A stretch of DNA of 64,000 nt from Brevibacillus daliensis (GCF_021245735.1 NZ_JAJISB010000001.1:1-64000); one strand, 5' to 3'. Positions 38,843 through 49,414 are shown, numbered from the stretch's first letter. Program-made: numbers and translations. The notes: generated from the sequence alone by a model not told the origin.

Positions 38843-40197
38843 ACCGCTTGTTCCTCGTTTTGCCCATTCTTCACATTTTCAAGAACACGGACCAACGTAC
38901 CCTCACAGTACTCAGAGCCTACTTTATCCAGACGAACCTCGCATACTTTCCCGATCATATCCTCTGTTCCTTCAAAAACAACATTCAGATAGTTATCGGA
39001 GTAACCCATCAGTTTGCCACTAGTAGGGTCCTCTTTGTATGGACGCTCTGGAATTACTTCTAGTACATCTCCAATAAATGGAGTTGCGTATTCCACAGTC
39101 AACTGTTGATTCAACTCAATCAGTTTGGCTACACGAGCTCTTTTCTCTTCTTCAGGAATCTGACCATCCATACGTGCAGCTGGTGTACCAGTACGCATGG
39201 AATAAGGGAATACATGAAGTTCCGCAAAACCTAATTCCTTGATGAAGTTATAGCCGTTCATGTACTGTTCTTCTGTCTCACCAGGGAAGCCTACAATAAC
39301 ATCTGTAGTAATTGCTACGCCTGGAAGAGCTTTACGAACCTCTTTAATGCGATCCATGAATTCTTCTACTGTATATTTACGGCGCATTCGTTTTAATACA
39401 TCGCTATCCCCAGCTTGTAATGGTACGTGTAGGTGGCGACAGATTTTTTCTGAACGATTGATCACTTCAATCACTTCATCTGTAATCTGACTCGCTTCGA
39501 TGGAACTGATACGGATACGTTTCAATCCTTCTACTTTTTCCAGATCAACAAGAAGTTTAGCCAAGTTGTAATCTTCGAGATCCTCTCCGTATCCACCAGT
39601 ATGAATACCGGTCAACACGATTTCCAGATACCCTTCTGCAACCAGTTTTTCGGCTTGTTGAATTACGCTTTCTGGTTTACGGGAGCGCATGAGACCACGT
39701 GCCCAAGGGATAATACAGAAGGTACAGAAGTTGTTGCATCCTTCTTGAATCTTTAACGAAGCACGCGTGCGGTCCATGAAGTTAGGTACATCCAATTCCT
39801 CAAACTCACGAGTTTTCATGATGTTACCTACAGCATTGATCGGTGCACGTTCCGCTCTGATTTGTGCCACATATTCTAACAGACGATCGCGTCCCTGTGT
39901 TCCAATAATCAGATCTACCCCTGGAATCTCCGCGATCTCTTTTGGAGATGTTTGGGCATAACAGCCTGTAACGGCAACGATTGCCTCTGGATTACGTCTT
40001 ATGGCACGCCGAATCACTTGTCGGCTTTTCTTATCCCCTGTATTTGTAACGGTACATGTATTAATGATATATACATCAGCTGTATCTTGTTCAAAATCAA
40101 CTCGATCATAGCCGTTTTGTTTAAACAGATTCCAGATGGCTTCTGTCTCATAGCTATTTACTTTGCAGCCTAATGTATGGAAAGCAACCTTATTCAT
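38839..40197 (-). CDS. mtaB: tRNA ms2t6A37 methylthiotransferase MtaB
   Basis: A 452-residue radical-SAM enzyme (YqeV) adding a methylthio group to t6A37. The N-terminal UPF0004 domain has TLGCKVNSYETEA and NTCTVTN, the radical SAM cluster motif is CNNFCTFCIIP (C-x3-C-x2-C), and a C-terminal TRAM domain is present. Second cluster cysteines are in the N-terminal domain (Cys near 10, 48 and 82). It follows rsmE. Confidence 0.95.
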   Translation of the reverse strand: MNKVAFHTLGCKVNSYETEAIWNLFKQNGYDRVDFEQDTADVYIINTCTVTNTGDKKSRQVIRRAIRRNPEAIVAVTGCYAQTSPKEIAEIPGVDLIIGTQGRDRLLEYVAQIRAERAPINAVGNIMKTREFEELDVPNFMDRTRASLKIQEGCNNFCTFCIIPWARGLMRSRKPESVIQQAEKLVAEGYLEIVLTGIHTGGYGEDLEDYNLAKLLVDLEKVEGLKRIRISSIEASQITDEVIEVINRSEKICRHLHVPLQAGDSDVLKRMRRKYTVEEFMDRIKEVRKALPGVAITTDVIVGFPGETEEQYMNGYNFIKELGFAELHVFPYSMRTGTPAARMDGQIPEEEKRARVAKLIELNQQLTVEYATPFIGDVLEVIPERPYKEDPTSGKLMGYSDNYLNVVFEGTEDMIGKVCEVRLDKVGSEYCEGTLVRVLENVKNGQNEEQAV

Positions 40198-40235
40198 TGC
40201 TGCTCTCCTCCTTTCAACTTTTGCAAAAATGCTGT

Positions 40236-40973
40236 TTATACTTGCTCAAACTGATACGAGATAGCAGAAAGCACATATTGACTCGCTGTCTCTGTACGTA
40301 AAATACGAGGACCCAAAGAGACTGAGGTTATTCCATTCGCCTCAGCAAGACGAACTTCCGCTTCAGACAAGCCACCTTCAGGACCAATAATGACAAGTAA
40401 AGAATCCCCAGGCTGCAGGTCTTGTAGTGCTTCACCCATCCGCTTGGTATCTTCTTTTTCATAGGCAATCATTGCCTTACTGTATCCTTTAGCAAGCTCC
40501 ATTACTTGTTTAAAAGATACGGATGCCTTAACTTCTGGAAGGTAAGCTCGATGGGATTGTTCTGCTGCTTCCTTCACAATCTTGTTCCATCGCTCCAGCT
40601 TTTTCGGCTCTTTTTTGGCATCCAACTTAACGATTGTCCGCTCCGACTGAAACGGCAAAAAGGCAGTCGCCCCAAGCTCCGTGCCTTTTTGCAAAATCCA
40701 TTCCAGCTTGTCCCCTTTTGGTAAACCCTGTGCGATGGTAACCTGAATCGGCAGTTCTGTCTCCTGCTGCACATCCTCCATGATGTCAGCTCGCACTTCT
40801 TTTGTATCCAAGGCAGAAAGACGGGCTTTTACCACCCGTCCTCTTCCGTCACTTACCCAGATTAACTCTCCAATTTCTGCTCGCATCACTTTGACCAAGT
40901 GATGAACGTCATCACCTGTAATTACAACATGATGATCAAAAAATTGCTGTGAATCTATAAAATAACGTTGCAT
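40236..40973 (-). CDS. rsmE: 16S rRNA (uracil(1498)-N3)-methyltransferase RsmE
   Basis: A 245-residue SPOUT methyltransferase. The knot-forming motif IGPEGGLSEAEV and SLGPRILRTETA are at about 195-232, the usual C-terminal SAM-binding region. An N-terminal PUA-like domain precedes it. Gene order prmA-rsmE-mtaB is conserved with B. subtilis. Confidence 0.96.
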   Translation of the reverse strand: MQRYFIDSQQFFDHHVVITGDDVHHLVKVMRAEIGELIWVSDGRGRVVKARLSALDTKEVRADIMEDVQQETELPIQVTIAQGLPKGDKLEWILQKGTELGATAFLPFQSERTIVKLDAKKEPKKLERWNKIVKEAAEQSHRAYLPEVKASVSFKQVMELAKGYSKAMIAYEKEDTKRMGEALQDLQPGDSLLVIIGPEGGLSEAEVRLAEANGITSVSLGPRILRTETASQYVLSAISYQFEQV

Positions 40974-40994
40974 GCGATTGATAACCCCATTATT

Positions 40995-41933
40995 CTAACG
41001 TTTTTTGGCTACAATGGCTACCCAGTCTTCCATGTAAACTGTTTCTATAACTTCCAAATTTGAGTCAGCCAAAGCATTTTTCACATCTGCTTCACGGGCA
41101 CCAATAATACCTGAAGCAATAAAGGTTCCCCCTGGTAACAGGACACGCTCTACATCATCCGTAAAACGAACAATGACCTCAGCCAAAATATTGGCTACAA
41201 CCAATTCTACCTGGTCAGTAACACCATCCAGCAAGTTATTCTGCTTCACATGTACTTGACTGCTTACCTTATTGATTTCGCAGTTTGCATCTGCAGAACG
41301 CACGGCAATCTCATCCAAATCCATTGCAATAATGGAGTCAGCACCCAATTTTGCAGCAGCTATACTCAGGATACCTGTTCCCGTTCCTACGTCGTATACC
41401 TTGTCTCCTGCTGTAATATACTTTTCGATAGCTCGTATACAAAGTACAGTTGTTGGATGCGTTCCTGTACCAAATGCCATTCCTGGGTCCATTTCGATGA
41501 TTAATTCATCAGAATGTGCTGGCTGGTAATCTTCCCAAATTGGTGTAATGGTAATACGATCAGAAATCTTTACTGGCTTGTAGTACTTTTTCCAAGCTGT
41601 TGCCCAGTCGTCCTCGTGAATTTCTGTTAGGGTAACCGTTCCCTTACCTATATCAAGTCCATACGTTAACAATTCATCTAATTGCGACTTGATTTCTTCC
41701 ACTGTTTCACCCAGATAACTGTTTACAGGGAAGTATGCTTTCACGATGACACCATCAGTAGGAAAATCATCAGGAGAAAGATGGTAGATTTCACCAAATG
41801 GCGTACTCCATTCACGCTCGAGGATTTCCGGGTCCTCAATGACGACACCACCGGCACCCGCCTCATAAAAAATACTGGATACCGCCTCCACTGCCTCAGC
41901 CGTGGTATGGATACTGATTTCCGACCAATTCAT
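40995..41933 (-). CDS. prmA: Ribosomal protein L11 methyltransferase PrmA
   Basis: A 312-residue SAM methyltransferase that trimethylates L11. Motif I DVGTGTGILSIAAAKLGA is near residue 180 and the catalytic-site LVVANILAEV follows. ATG 41933 (MNWSEISIHTT) has GGGAGATGG ahead; a longer frame from 41963 has no family match. It follows dnaJ. Confidence 0.95.
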   Translation of the reverse strand: MNWSEISIHTTAEAVEAVSSIFYEAGAGGVVIEDPEILEREWSTPFGEIYHLSPDDFPTDGVIVKAYFPVNSYLGETVEEIKSQLDELLTYGLDIGKGTVTLTEIHEDDWATAWKKYYKPVKISDRITITPIWEDYQPAHSDELIIEMDPGMAFGTGTHPTTVLCIRAIEKYITAGDKVYDVGTGTGILSIAAAKLGADSIIAMDLDEIAVRSADANCEINKVSSQVHVKQNNLLDGVTDQVELVVANILAEVIVRFTDDVERVLLPGGTFIASGIIGAREADVKNALADSNLEVIETVYMEDWVAIVAKKR

Positions 41934-41966
41934 ACATCTACCATCTCCCATCATGCTAATCAAAAA

Positions 41967-43088
41967 TTATTCACCACGTAGTGTGCGTTTGATTTTATCG
42001 AAAAACCCTTCTTCCGGTTGCTCATGGATTGGAGTTCCCTCACTGGTACTACCCAGTTCACGCAATAGCTCTTTTTGGTGATCAGTCAGTTTGGTTGGTG
42101 TTACCACTTTTACCTGAACATGCTGGTCACCTCTGCCATTGCCGCGCAAATGTGGTACACCTTTGCCACGTAAACGGAATTGTGTATTTGTCTGCGTTCC
42201 AGCAGGGATTTTCAATTTCACTCGTCCATCCACCGTAGGTACTTCAATTTCATCACCTAGAGCTGCTTGTGCAAAGGTAATTGGCATCTCGCAATAAATA
42301 TCTACGCCATCTCGCTCAAAGAAATCATGCTTACGAATTCGGAACATAATATATACGTCTCCAGAAGGTCCACCATTTGCTCCAGCTTCCCCTTCTCCGG
42401 TTACACGCATTTGTTGTCCGTCATCTACACCAGCAGGGATATTGATGTTGATTTTACGCTTAATCTTCATACGTCCTGCACCATGACACGTGTTACATTT
42501 TTCTTTGATTTGTTTCCCATTACCGTGACATATGGAGCAGACACGACGATTGACAATACGGCCAAATGGAGTATTAGCCTGCACTTCTTCCTGTCCAGTT
42601 CCATTACAACGTGAACAAGTGTCTACTTTACTACCAGGCTTGGCACCTGATCCATGACATGTATCACAATTAACTTCTTTTGTAATTTCAATCTCTTTTT
42701 CTTTGCCAAACACAGCTTCAAGGAAGTCGATATTAATCGCATATTCCAGGTCAGCACCTCTGCGTGGCGCATTAGGGTTAGCACGACGTCCACCGCCACC
42801 AAAGAACATGTCAAAGATATCGCCAAAACCGCCCATACCTGATCCATCAAAGCCACCACCAAAGCCCTGATTTGGATCTGTATGTCCAAATTGGTCATAG
42901 TGCGCCTTCTTCTGGTCATCGGACAAAACATCATAGGCATCTTTTACTTCTTTAAACTTTGTTTCCGCATCGTCAGCTTTATTTACGTCAGGATGATACT
43001 GTCTTGCCAATTTGCGGTAAGCTTTTTTTATTTCATCTGAACTGGCACCTTTTTCAACGCCCAGCACTTCGTAATAATCGCGTTTCAT
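41967..43088 (-). CDS. dnaJ: Chaperone protein DnaJ
   Basis: A 373-residue type I J-protein. J domain with HPD ([10 protein letters not shown]), Gly/Phe-rich linker ([16 protein letters not shown]), and four CxxCxGxG zinc repeats ([36 protein letters not shown]) are complete. It is separated from dnaK by 233 bases with a hairpin. Confidence 0.98.
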   Translation of the reverse strand: MKRDYYEVLGVEKGASSDEIKKAYRKLARQYHPDVNKADDAETKFKEVKDAYDVLSDDQKKAHYDQFGHTDPNQGFGGGFDGSGMGGFGDIFDMFFGGGGRRANPNAPRRGADLEYAINIDFLEAVFGKEKEIEITKEVNCDTCHGSGAKPGSKVDTCSRCNGTGQEEVQANTPFGRIVNRRVCSICHGNGKQIKEKCNTCHGAGRMKIKRKININIPAGVDDGQQMRVTGEGEAGANGGPSGDVYIMFRIRKHDFFERDGVDIYCEMPITFAQAALGDEIEVPTVDGRVKLKIPAGTQTNTQFRLRGKGVPHLRGNGRGDQHVQVKVVTPTKLTDHQKELLRELGSTSEGTPIHEQPEEGFFDKIKRTLRGE

Positions 43089-43218
43089 ACTTGTCTATCA
43101 CTCCCGTTATCCCAGACAATCAAAGATAATCTTAGCATTTCTCTACCAAAGCTTCAATAGACAGGCTACTTGGTATATTTCTACCAAAGAAATAGCCTTC
43201 CACCATCCCTATACGGGA

Positions 43219-43257
43219 AAAGAGTCAAAGCCAACAGATGTCTGACTTTGACTCTTT
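43219..43257 (-). terminator. Hairpin between dnaK and dnaJ
   Basis: Minus-strand AAAGAGTCAAAG and CTTTGACTCTTT arms, perfect 12-base stem followed by TTTCCC. It may partly stop transcripts after dnaK so that DnaK exceeds DnaJ. No CIRCE lies before dnaJ. Confidence 0.75.
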
Positions 43258-43321
43258 CGTAGCACCCCAGCCTACCTATATTCATGCATTCTTATCGATA
43301 GGTAGGTGGTTTCGCTCCCTT

Positions 43322-45163
43322 TTATTGGTTTTCTTTCTTCTCGTCTACTACTTCATAATCCGCATCAACTACGTTATCTTTAGCTTGACCTGCGCCTTCA
43401 GCGCCCGCTTGTTGTGCTGCTTGCTGAGCTTGTGCTGCCTGCTCATATAATTTAACGGATAGCTGTTGAACGATTTCAGACAATGCGTCTTTAGCAGTCT
43501 TGATTTCTTCGATGTTTCCACCTTCAAGTGCTTTTTTCACTTTATCTTTTGCTTCGTTCGCTTTATCGATCTCAGCTTGGTCTACTTTACCTTCTACTTC
43601 TTTCAACGTTTTTTCTGTTGCGAAGATAAGTTGGTCCGCTTCGTTTTTCACTTCAACTTCTTCTTTACGCATTTTATCTGCTTCCGCATTTAATTCCGCA
43701 TCTTTTACCATGCGTTCGATATCATCGTCAGACAGACCAGAGTTAGACGTAATCGTAATGGTTTGTTCTTTACCAGTCCCCAAATCTTTCGCACGTACGT
43801 TAACAATACCATTCGCATCAATGTCGAAGCTTACTTCGATTTGTGGAATACCACGTGGTGCTGGCGGAATATCACTAAGCTGGAAGCGACCCAATGTTTT
43901 GTTGTCGGAAGCCATTTGACGCTCCCCTTGAAGTACATGGATATCTACCGCAGTTTGGCTGTCAGCTGCTGTAGAAAATACTTGGGATTTGCTTGTTGGG
44001 ATTGTCGTGTTACGATCAATCAGTTTCGTAAATACGCCACCAAGTGTTTCAATACCCAAGGAAAGTGGTGTTACGTCAAGAAGAACGACGTCTTTAACAT
44101 CACCAGTTAATACCCCTGCTTGAACCGCTGCACCTAGTGCAACAACTTCATCCGGGTTAACCCCTTTATGTGGCTCTTTACCAGTAAATTTCTTGATAGC
44201 TTCTTGTACCGCTGGGATACGAGTAGAACCACCAACTAGTAGCACTAGATCGATTTGATTAGGAGACAAACCTGAATCTTGCAATGCTTGACGAGTTGGT
44301 CCCATTGTACGCTCTACCAAACTAGCAGAGATTTCTTCAAATTTAGCGCGAGTCAGATTCAACTCCAAGTGTTTAGGACCTGTCGCATCAGCTGTAATGA
44401 ACGGCAGAGAGATCGTGGTTGTAACAACACCAGACAAATCTTTTTTCGCTTTTTCCGCTGCATCTTTCAAACGTTGCATAGCCATACGATCTTGATTTAG
44501 ATCAATGCCATTCTCTTTTTTGAACTCAGCTACCAGGTAGTCGATGACAACTTGGTCAAAGTCATCTCCACCCAGTTTGTTATCTCCAGAAGTAGCTTTT
44601 ACTTCAAAGAAGCCTTCAGACAATTCAAGGATAGATACGTCAAACGTACCACCACCTAGGTCATATACCAGAATGGTTTGGTCATGGTTTTTTTCTAAAC
44701 CATAAGAAAGAGCTGCTGCTGTTGGCTCGTTCACGATACGCAGTACTTCCAAACCAGCAATTTTACCAGCATCTTTAGTTGCTTGACGTTGACTATCATT
44801 AAAATAGGCAGGAACCGTGATAACCGCTTGGGTTACAGGCTGGCCAAGATAAGCTTCTGCATCAGATTTTAGTTTTTGCAAGATCATTGCAGATACTTCT
44901 TGTGGCGTGTAATCTTTGCCTTCTAAGGTTTCTTTGTGGTTCGTACCCATCCAACGTTTTACGGAGCTAACCGTGTTATCAGGATTCGTGATCGCTTGGC
45001 GTTTTGCCACTTCACCTACAATACGCTCTCCGTTTTTAAAAGCAACAACGGATGGTGTTGTGCGGTTTCCCTCCATGTTAGAAATTACTACTGGCTCGCT
45101 ACCTTCCATAACAGCAACGCAAGAGTTTGTTGTTCCAAGGTCAATACCAATTACTCTACTCAT
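43322..45163 (-). CDS. dnaK: Chaperone protein DnaK
   Basis: A 613-residue Hsp70: ATPase domain ([35 protein letters not shown]), linker ([19 protein letters not shown]) and substrate-binding domain, ending [17 protein letters not shown] 45163 has AGGAGG nine bases ahead; a longer frame from 45181 is not supported. It is part of the hrcA-grpE-dnaK heat-shock operon. Confidence 0.98.
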   Translation of the reverse strand: MSRVIGIDLGTTNSCVAVMEGSEPVVISNMEGNRTTPSVVAFKNGERIVGEVAKRQAITNPDNTVSSVKRWMGTNHKETLEGKDYTPQEVSAMILQKLKSDAEAYLGQPVTQAVITVPAYFNDSQRQATKDAGKIAGLEVLRIVNEPTAAALSYGLEKNHDQTILVYDLGGGTFDVSILELSEGFFEVKATSGDNKLGGDDFDQVVIDYLVAEFKKENGIDLNQDRMAMQRLKDAAEKAKKDLSGVVTTTISLPFITADATGPKHLELNLTRAKFEEISASLVERTMGPTRQALQDSGLSPNQIDLVLLVGGSTRIPAVQEAIKKFTGKEPHKGVNPDEVVALGAAVQAGVLTGDVKDVVLLDVTPLSLGIETLGGVFTKLIDRNTTIPTSKSQVFSTAADSQTAVDIHVLQGERQMASDNKTLGRFQLSDIPPAPRGIPQIEVSFDIDANGIVNVRAKDLGTGKEQTITITSNSGLSDDDIERMVKDAELNAEADKMRKEEVEVKNEADQLIFATEKTLKEVEGKVDQAEIDKANEAKDKVKKALEGGNIEEIKTAKDALSEIVQQLSVKLYEQAAQAQQAAQQAGAEGAGQAKDNVVDADYEVVDEKKENQ

Positions 45164-45194
45164 GATACATTTCCTCCTCAATATCTAAACAAAA

Positions 45195-45770
45195 TTAAGA
45201 GTTTACTTTTACCATGGATGGGCGGATAACCCGATCCTTAAATTGATAACCTTTTTGCAGTTCTTCAACAATCACACCAGATTCATGATCAGGTTCTGAT
45301 ACCTGCATCACGGCTTGGTGGAATTGTGGATCAAATGGTTTACCTGTTGCTTCAATTGGTTGCAAGCCTTCTTGTTCGAACACTTGCATCACTTGGCGAT
45401 ATACCATTTGAACACCTTGCAGAATGCTTTCTGCGCTAGCACTAGTTGGGTCAACCGCAAGTGCACGTTCAAAGTTATCTACAGCAGGAAGTAATGACTC
45501 TACAACCTGTTGAGATGCATATTTTTGTAGATCCTCGTTTTCCTTTCGTACACGACGACGCATGTTATCCATGTCTGCCAATGTGCGCAGAATACGATTT
45601 TCTTGTTCCTGGACGAGAGCTTGCAGACGCTCCACTTCTTTTTCCAAGTCTTGTGGTTGCCAAATCTCAGGTTCAGTAGCCTGATCCATTTCTTCTGGCT
45701 GTTCTGCTGACTCTTGATCAGTTACGATTTCATCCTGATCCACATCCACTTTTGCTTTATCTTCGCTCAC
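45195..45770 (-). CDS. grpE: Nucleotide exchange factor GrpE
   Basis: A 191-residue DnaK cofactor: acidic disordered N-terminus, a long coiled coil (about 40-90, [20 protein letters not shown]) and a C-terminal beta domain with [20 protein letters not shown] and [16 protein letters not shown]. It lies between hrcA and dnaK. Confidence 0.97.
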   Translation of the reverse strand: MSEDKAKVDVDQDEIVTDQESAEQPEEMDQATEPEIWQPQDLEKEVERLQALVQEQENRILRTLADMDNMRRRVRKENEDLQKYASQQVVESLLPAVDNFERALAVDPTSASAESILQGVQMVYRQVMQVFEQEGLQPIEATGKPFDPQFHQAVMQVSEPDHESGVIVEELQKGYQFKDRVIRPSMVKVNS

Positions 45771-45852
45771 TTTTACTACCTCCTACTGTAAGACTCTATC
45801 TATGTAAGCAGGTTATATACCTGCTTCTAGCTTGCCTCGTCTTGTTCAATCT

Positions 45853-46893
45853 TTATTTCTTTTCATCTCCATTAAGATGGGTGGATAACATCTGAGACAG
45901 GCCCAGAGCGATAAAGTCCAGAACAGCAATCACCTTGCCATATTCCATCCTCGTCGGTCCCAGAATCCCAATCGTTCCCACAGGTTTTCCATTAAAGGTA
46001 TAGCTGGTTGTAACAATACTACAATTCTTCATAGCTTCGAGACTGTGTTCCTGACCAATACTAATTTGCAAGCCGGAGCGACTTGGATCAAACCTTGGAG
46101 TAAGCTGCTCACTATGCTCAAACAACTCTAGTATCTCCTTAACCTTTTCCATGTCCTGGAACTCGGGTTGCTCCATGATTTTTGTAGTACCTTTTAGTAG
46201 CAAGCGATCTGTAGCATCCCCATCCACTGCTTTACCAAGAATGGTAAGCATTTCTTCATATTGTTCCACATGACGTTTCAATTCAACCGATACTTCCTGA
46301 TATAGCCGCTGACGCAATTTCCACAGTGGCGTATCGTGCAGCTTCGTATTCAGGATATTAACCAGTTTCTCCATTTCACCAGGAGATACGCCTGAAGGTA
46401 AATCAATTCGCTTGTTTTCCACACGTCCTGTCTGCGTCACAATAATTGCCACAGCCTGTGTTTCATTCAAGGAAATGATCTGTAGATGCTTTAAACGGTG
46501 CTCAAAAATCTCAGGGCCTAGAACCACAGCCGTATAATTAGTAAGTTGTGTCAAAACAGAAGCCGTCTGTTCAATAGCATTCTCAAAATAAAAAATGCGG
46601 TCAGCAAAAAGCTGCTTCCAATTGGTAAGATCGTCACTGTTCTCAAGATCAGGCTGGATCATATTGTCCACATAATAACGATAGCCCTTAGTCGAAGGAA
46701 CTCGTCCTGCTGATGTATGTGGTTGTTCCAAATATCCTAGATCTTCTAAGTCGGACATCTCATTACGAATCGTAGCTGAACTAAAGCTGATTTCTGGTCG
46801 CTTCGAAATCGTTCGGGAGCCAACAGGTTCTGCCGAATGTATATAATTCTCAATGATCGCTTGCAAGATCAAATGTTGTCGGTCTGATAACAT
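45853..46893 (-). CDS. hrcA: Heat-inducible transcription repressor HrcA
   Basis: A 346-residue repressor that binds CIRCE. N-terminal winged helix (RQHLILQAIIENYIHSAEPVGS then SSATIRNEMSDLEDLGYL), GAF-like core, and C-terminal IGILGPTRMEYGKVIAVLDF. GGGAGGG precedes the ATG. It is autoregulated through the CIRCE 90 bases upstream. Confidence 0.97.
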   Translation of the reverse strand: MLSDRQHLILQAIIENYIHSAEPVGSRTISKRPEISFSSATIRNEMSDLEDLGYLEQPHTSAGRVPSTKGYRYYVDNMIQPDLENSDDLTNWKQLFADRIFYFENAIEQTASVLTQLTNYTAVVLGPEIFEHRLKHLQIISLNETQAVAIIVTQTGRVENKRIDLPSGVSPGEMEKLVNILNTKLHDTPLWKLRQRLYQEVSVELKRHVEQYEEMLTILGKAVDGDATDRLLLKGTTKIMEQPEFQDMEKVKEILELFEHSEQLTPRFDPSRSGLQISIGQEHSLEAMKNCSIVTTSYTFNGKPVGTIGILGPTRMEYGKVIAVLDFIALGLSQMLSTHLNGDEKK

Positions 46894-46982
46894 GAAAGTC
46901 TCCCTCCCGCGTAAAGTCAGCTCTGTACCCTCTTCTTAAGGTGACGAGGCGCCCTCGCATTTTCATCGAGTATAATGCTTTG

Positions 46983-47009
46983 TTAGCACTCACTCCTGTT
47001 GAGTGCTAA
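46983..47009. promoter_or_regulatory. CIRCE operator
   Basis: TTAGCACTC-N9-GAGTGCTAA, an exact CIRCE match, just downstream of the operon promoter and 90 bases before hrcA. It is the HrcA binding site for heat-shock control of hrcA-grpE-dnaK. Confidence 0.97.
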
Positions 47010-47020
47010 ACCATACTAAT

Positions 47021-47049
47021 AATTTATCAATCAGCCGTCATTTTGTCAA
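47021..47049 (-). promoter_or_regulatory. Sigma-A promoter of the hrcA operon
   Basis: Minus-strand TTGACA and TAAATT separated by 17 bases, placing the transcription start at or in the CIRCE. Confidence 0.75.
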
Positions 47050-47202
47050 CTTTTTGGGAAGAAAATTAGTTAACAAAAGACAAGTACACGAAGTAAAACT
47101 TCTATATGATTCCATCGGAGGAAGCTGGTTCTTCTTTATAGGTTATTTTTCATACGTAACAGGAAGAAACCTTGTAAAGCATATAAATACTGATCCAGTA
47201 AC

Positions 47203-47236
47203 AAAAAATCTGGAAGAGATCCCCCCAGATTTTTAA
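47203..47236. terminator. Terminator after hemW
   Basis: AAATCTGG/CCAGATTT 8-base stem with T-tracts on both sides, 25 bases past the hemW stop. It separates hemW from the hrcA operon. The gap between them (46894-47260) otherwise contains the CIRCE and promoter only. Confidence 0.8.
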
Positions 47237-47260
47237 GATATTCAGCATTGCTCATTTTGG

Positions 47261-48409
47261 TTATTTATCACGCAAAAACCTTGCAAAAACTTCATTTCCA
47301 AGCGGAAGCGCCTTTTTGGTTAAGCGGAGATGATTGTCTTTAATCTCCAGCATCCCTTTTTCCACTTCCTCTTGAACAATAGCTCCGAACTCTTCCATCA
47401 CCGTTCTACCAAATCGGTCGGAGAATGCCTGAAGTTTAACACCTTCTCGCAGACGTAATCCGAGAATCATCTGATCTTCCATCGCTTCCTCATTTGCCAC
47501 CATAAATTGTTCGACTCGAGGTGAACCTTCCATTGCCATCCTATTATATACAGCTAGGGGTCCAGCGTTTACATGGCGTTGACCGTTCACATATCCATGG
47601 GCTCCTGCGCCAAGTCCATAATAGTCCTCATTAAGCCAATATGTTTTGTTATGACGGCTCTCCTTACCAGGATAAGCAAAATTGCTAATCTCATACATGT
47701 GCATGCCACGTTTCTCCAAAGTATCTATGAGGGTAAGGTACATCGCAAGTTCTGTCTCTTCAGTCGGAAGCGGTAGCTGATCCTTCTGGTACAACGTATG
47801 GAATAACGTATTCTCCTCCACTTTTAACCCATAAGAAGAAAGATGGGTGATTGGCAGTTGAAGGGCTTTGTCCAAGCTAGCAGTAAACGTATCCATTGAC
47901 TGATCCGGCAATCCAAACATCAAATCAATCGACAGATTATCAAAACCAGCTTTTACCGCATTATCAAGACTCTGATACACTTCGTCCACATTATGAATTC
48001 GTCCAATTCGCGAAAGCAAGCTATCATCAAATGACTGAACACCAAAACTGACACGATTTACCCCGAAGGATTTCATCAGTTTCAACTTTTCGAGATCAGT
48101 CGTACCCGGATTGGCTTCCATTGTCCATTCCATATCTGGAGCAAAACAAGAACCAACTTCATCCGTTACAGATTGTAAAAAAGCTGCCATTTGTTTATGG
48201 TCCAGATAGGTTGGCGTGCCTCCCCCGACAAAGATCGTATCAATCTTCTTTGGAGTGGTTTCTTGAAAGGTAAGCTTCATTTCTCGCTTTAGCGCTTCAA
48301 GATAATCCCAAACCAGCTGCGGATTATTAGTCACAAAGGAATTAAAATCGCAGTAAAAACATTTATTCGTACAAAACGGTATGTGGATATAGACAGCATG
48401 TGGGCTCAT
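47261..48409 (-). CDS. hemW: Heme chaperone/radical SAM protein HemW
   Basis: A 382-residue radical SAM protein formerly called HemN-like. The cluster motif is CTNKCFYCDF (C-x3-C-x2-C) at about 13-22, followed by FVGGGTPTYL. It lacks the extra N-terminal residues of true coproporphyrinogen dehydrogenase, so HemW (heme insertion) is preferred. GGGGG lies before the ATG. In B. subtilis it is directly downstream of lepA; here about 7 kb of foreign-looking DNA comes between. Confidence 0.93.
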   Translation of the reverse strand: MSPHAVYIHIPFCTNKCFYCDFNSFVTNNPQLVWDYLEALKREMKLTFQETTPKKIDTIFVGGGTPTYLDHKQMAAFLQSVTDEVGSCFAPDMEWTMEANPGTTDLEKLKLMKSFGVNRVSFGVQSFDDSLLSRIGRIHNVDEVYQSLDNAVKAGFDNLSIDLMFGLPDQSMDTFTASLDKALQLPITHLSSYGLKVEENTLFHTLYQKDQLPLPTEETELAMYLTLIDTLEKRGMHMYEISNFAYPGKESRHNKTYWLNEDYYGLGAGAHGYVNGQRHVNAGPLAVYNRMAMEGSPRVEQFMVANEEAMEDQMILGLRLREGVKLQAFSDRFGRTVMEEFGAIVQEEVEKGMLEIKDNHLRLTKKALPLGNEVFARFLRDK

Positions 48410-48459
48410 CCGATATCCCCCTTTTTTATAAATATAGTGAAAAACGCTAAAAGTGAGAA

Positions 48460-48490
48460 GACCTGACCACCAGATAGCAGGTGCCAGGTC
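48460..48490 (-). terminator. Hairpin between the peptide cluster and hemW
   Basis: Minus-strand GACCTG/CAGGTC arms with an inner CACC/GGTG stem, followed by TTCTCACTTTT. It is a plausible terminator of the accessory cluster. Confidence 0.45.
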
Positions 48491-48600
48491 AACTCGTTAT
48501 ATTCTATTGTATTCTGCAATCCTTCATATAACAAGGTTTTATGTGTGCTTGAACATCATAATGTATACTAGCACATCGCGTCAACTTGGCTTTGATCGGA

Positions 48601-49128
48601 TTAGGTGGCTTGATTGATTTGATATGAAAACTTAATTTGATAATAGTTATTACGAAGACATTTATAAGTAATGCTTATTAACTCATCATCTCTATAGACA
48701 ACAAAACCTTTGGATGTACCTATTGCAATAAAGTCGCTAATGGCACCTTGGAGTTTCTGTTTCGCCAGTTCTGTTTGGTAGAAAGTGAAAAATTCATCCT
48801 CTTTAATATATGTTCGGTAAAAAGAAGAACAGTGATTGGAGCTGCCCTGAAGTACTGTACGTTTTGGTAATGGTACATTCCATTGCTCGCATTTGTAATA
48901 TGAGTCAAAGAAAACAATACTTTTAGTAAAATCATTAAAATCATTATTCCAAAAGTACAATTGCAAAATAATAAATGATGAAGTAATTACAATCGTGTTC
49001 TTTTTACTGTTTAACAATTTTTTACTTAGTATGAGGCTACATATGTAAATTACAAAAATAAATGCAACAAAGAGTGACATAAAAAGATAGCTAAGACTAT
49101 TTGGCATTTCAGTCTTGCTCCCTTCCAT
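48601..49128 (-). CDS. Uncharacterised membrane-anchored protein at the cluster edge
   Basis: A 175-residue protein with two N-terminal transmembrane segments (about 12-33 and 43-60) and a C-terminal part of about 115 residues with several Cys and Tyr. No family recognised. It lies on the same strand as the peptide cluster but after that cluster's terminator, with its own 370-base upstream gap. It could be an immunity protein or an unrelated accessory gene. Low GC, like the cluster. Confidence 0.5.
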   Translation of the reverse strand: MEGSKTEMPNSLSYLFMSLFVAFIFVIYICSLILSKKLLNSKKNTIVITSSFIILQLYFWNNDFNDFTKSIVFFDSYYKCEQWNVPLPKRTVLQGSSNHCSSFYRTYIKEDEFFTFYQTELAKQKLQGAISDFIAIGTSKGFVVYRDDELISITYKCLRNNYYQIKFSYQINQAT

Positions 49129-49197
49129 TATTAAAACCCTTTATGTAGAAATAACCGAGGTTAATATTCCTTTCCTCGGCTCAATGATCATATCCAC

Positions 49198-49278
49198 TCA
49201 TTTGTTTTCCTTACCAGTAATACACTTAATCATAATAATAATTAAGTAAACAATACTTGATTCAAAATATCCGCGCAT
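49198..49278 (-). CDS. Possible 26-residue membrane peptide
   Basis: ATG 49278 opens MRGYFESSIVYLIIIMIKCI, then TGKENK and a stop. It has one hydrophobic segment and charged ends, as in small membrane peptides or type I toxins. The ribosome-binding site (AAAGAGTG) is weak. A CCGAGG/CCTCGG hairpin follows within 50 bases (49155-49180). It is reported as an unproven small gene; the rest of the 49129-49370 gap shows nothing. Confidence 0.25.
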   Translation of the reverse strand: MRGYFESSIVYLIIIMIKCITGKENK

Positions 49279-49370
49279 ATTCACTCTTTCAAAACCAATA
49301 AAAAAACTTCTTGTGCCGATATTGCGCCGATTGAGCACATAAATAACACATTACTGATTCATCAATGAGG

Positions 49371-49414
49371 AAAAGCCCTCACCATTTGACCAATTCGGTA
49401 GCTCATGGTGAGGG
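49371..49414 (-). terminator. Terminator of the peptide cluster operon
   Basis: Minus-strand CCCTCACCAT and ATGGTGAGGG, perfect 10-base stem with a 19-base loop, followed by CTTTTCC. It lies about 90 bases past the ABC ATPase gene. Confidence 0.85.

Noticed and set aside
43500-45229. Several long open frames on the plus strand opposite dnaK and grpE
   Set aside because: They are shadows of strongly biased codon use in dnaK and grpE; none has a ribosome-binding site or a recognisable domain.
47003-47236. Plus-strand frame of 77 codons starting in the CIRCE
   Set aside because: It crosses the CIRCE, the hrcA promoter and the hemW terminator and has no ribosome-binding site.
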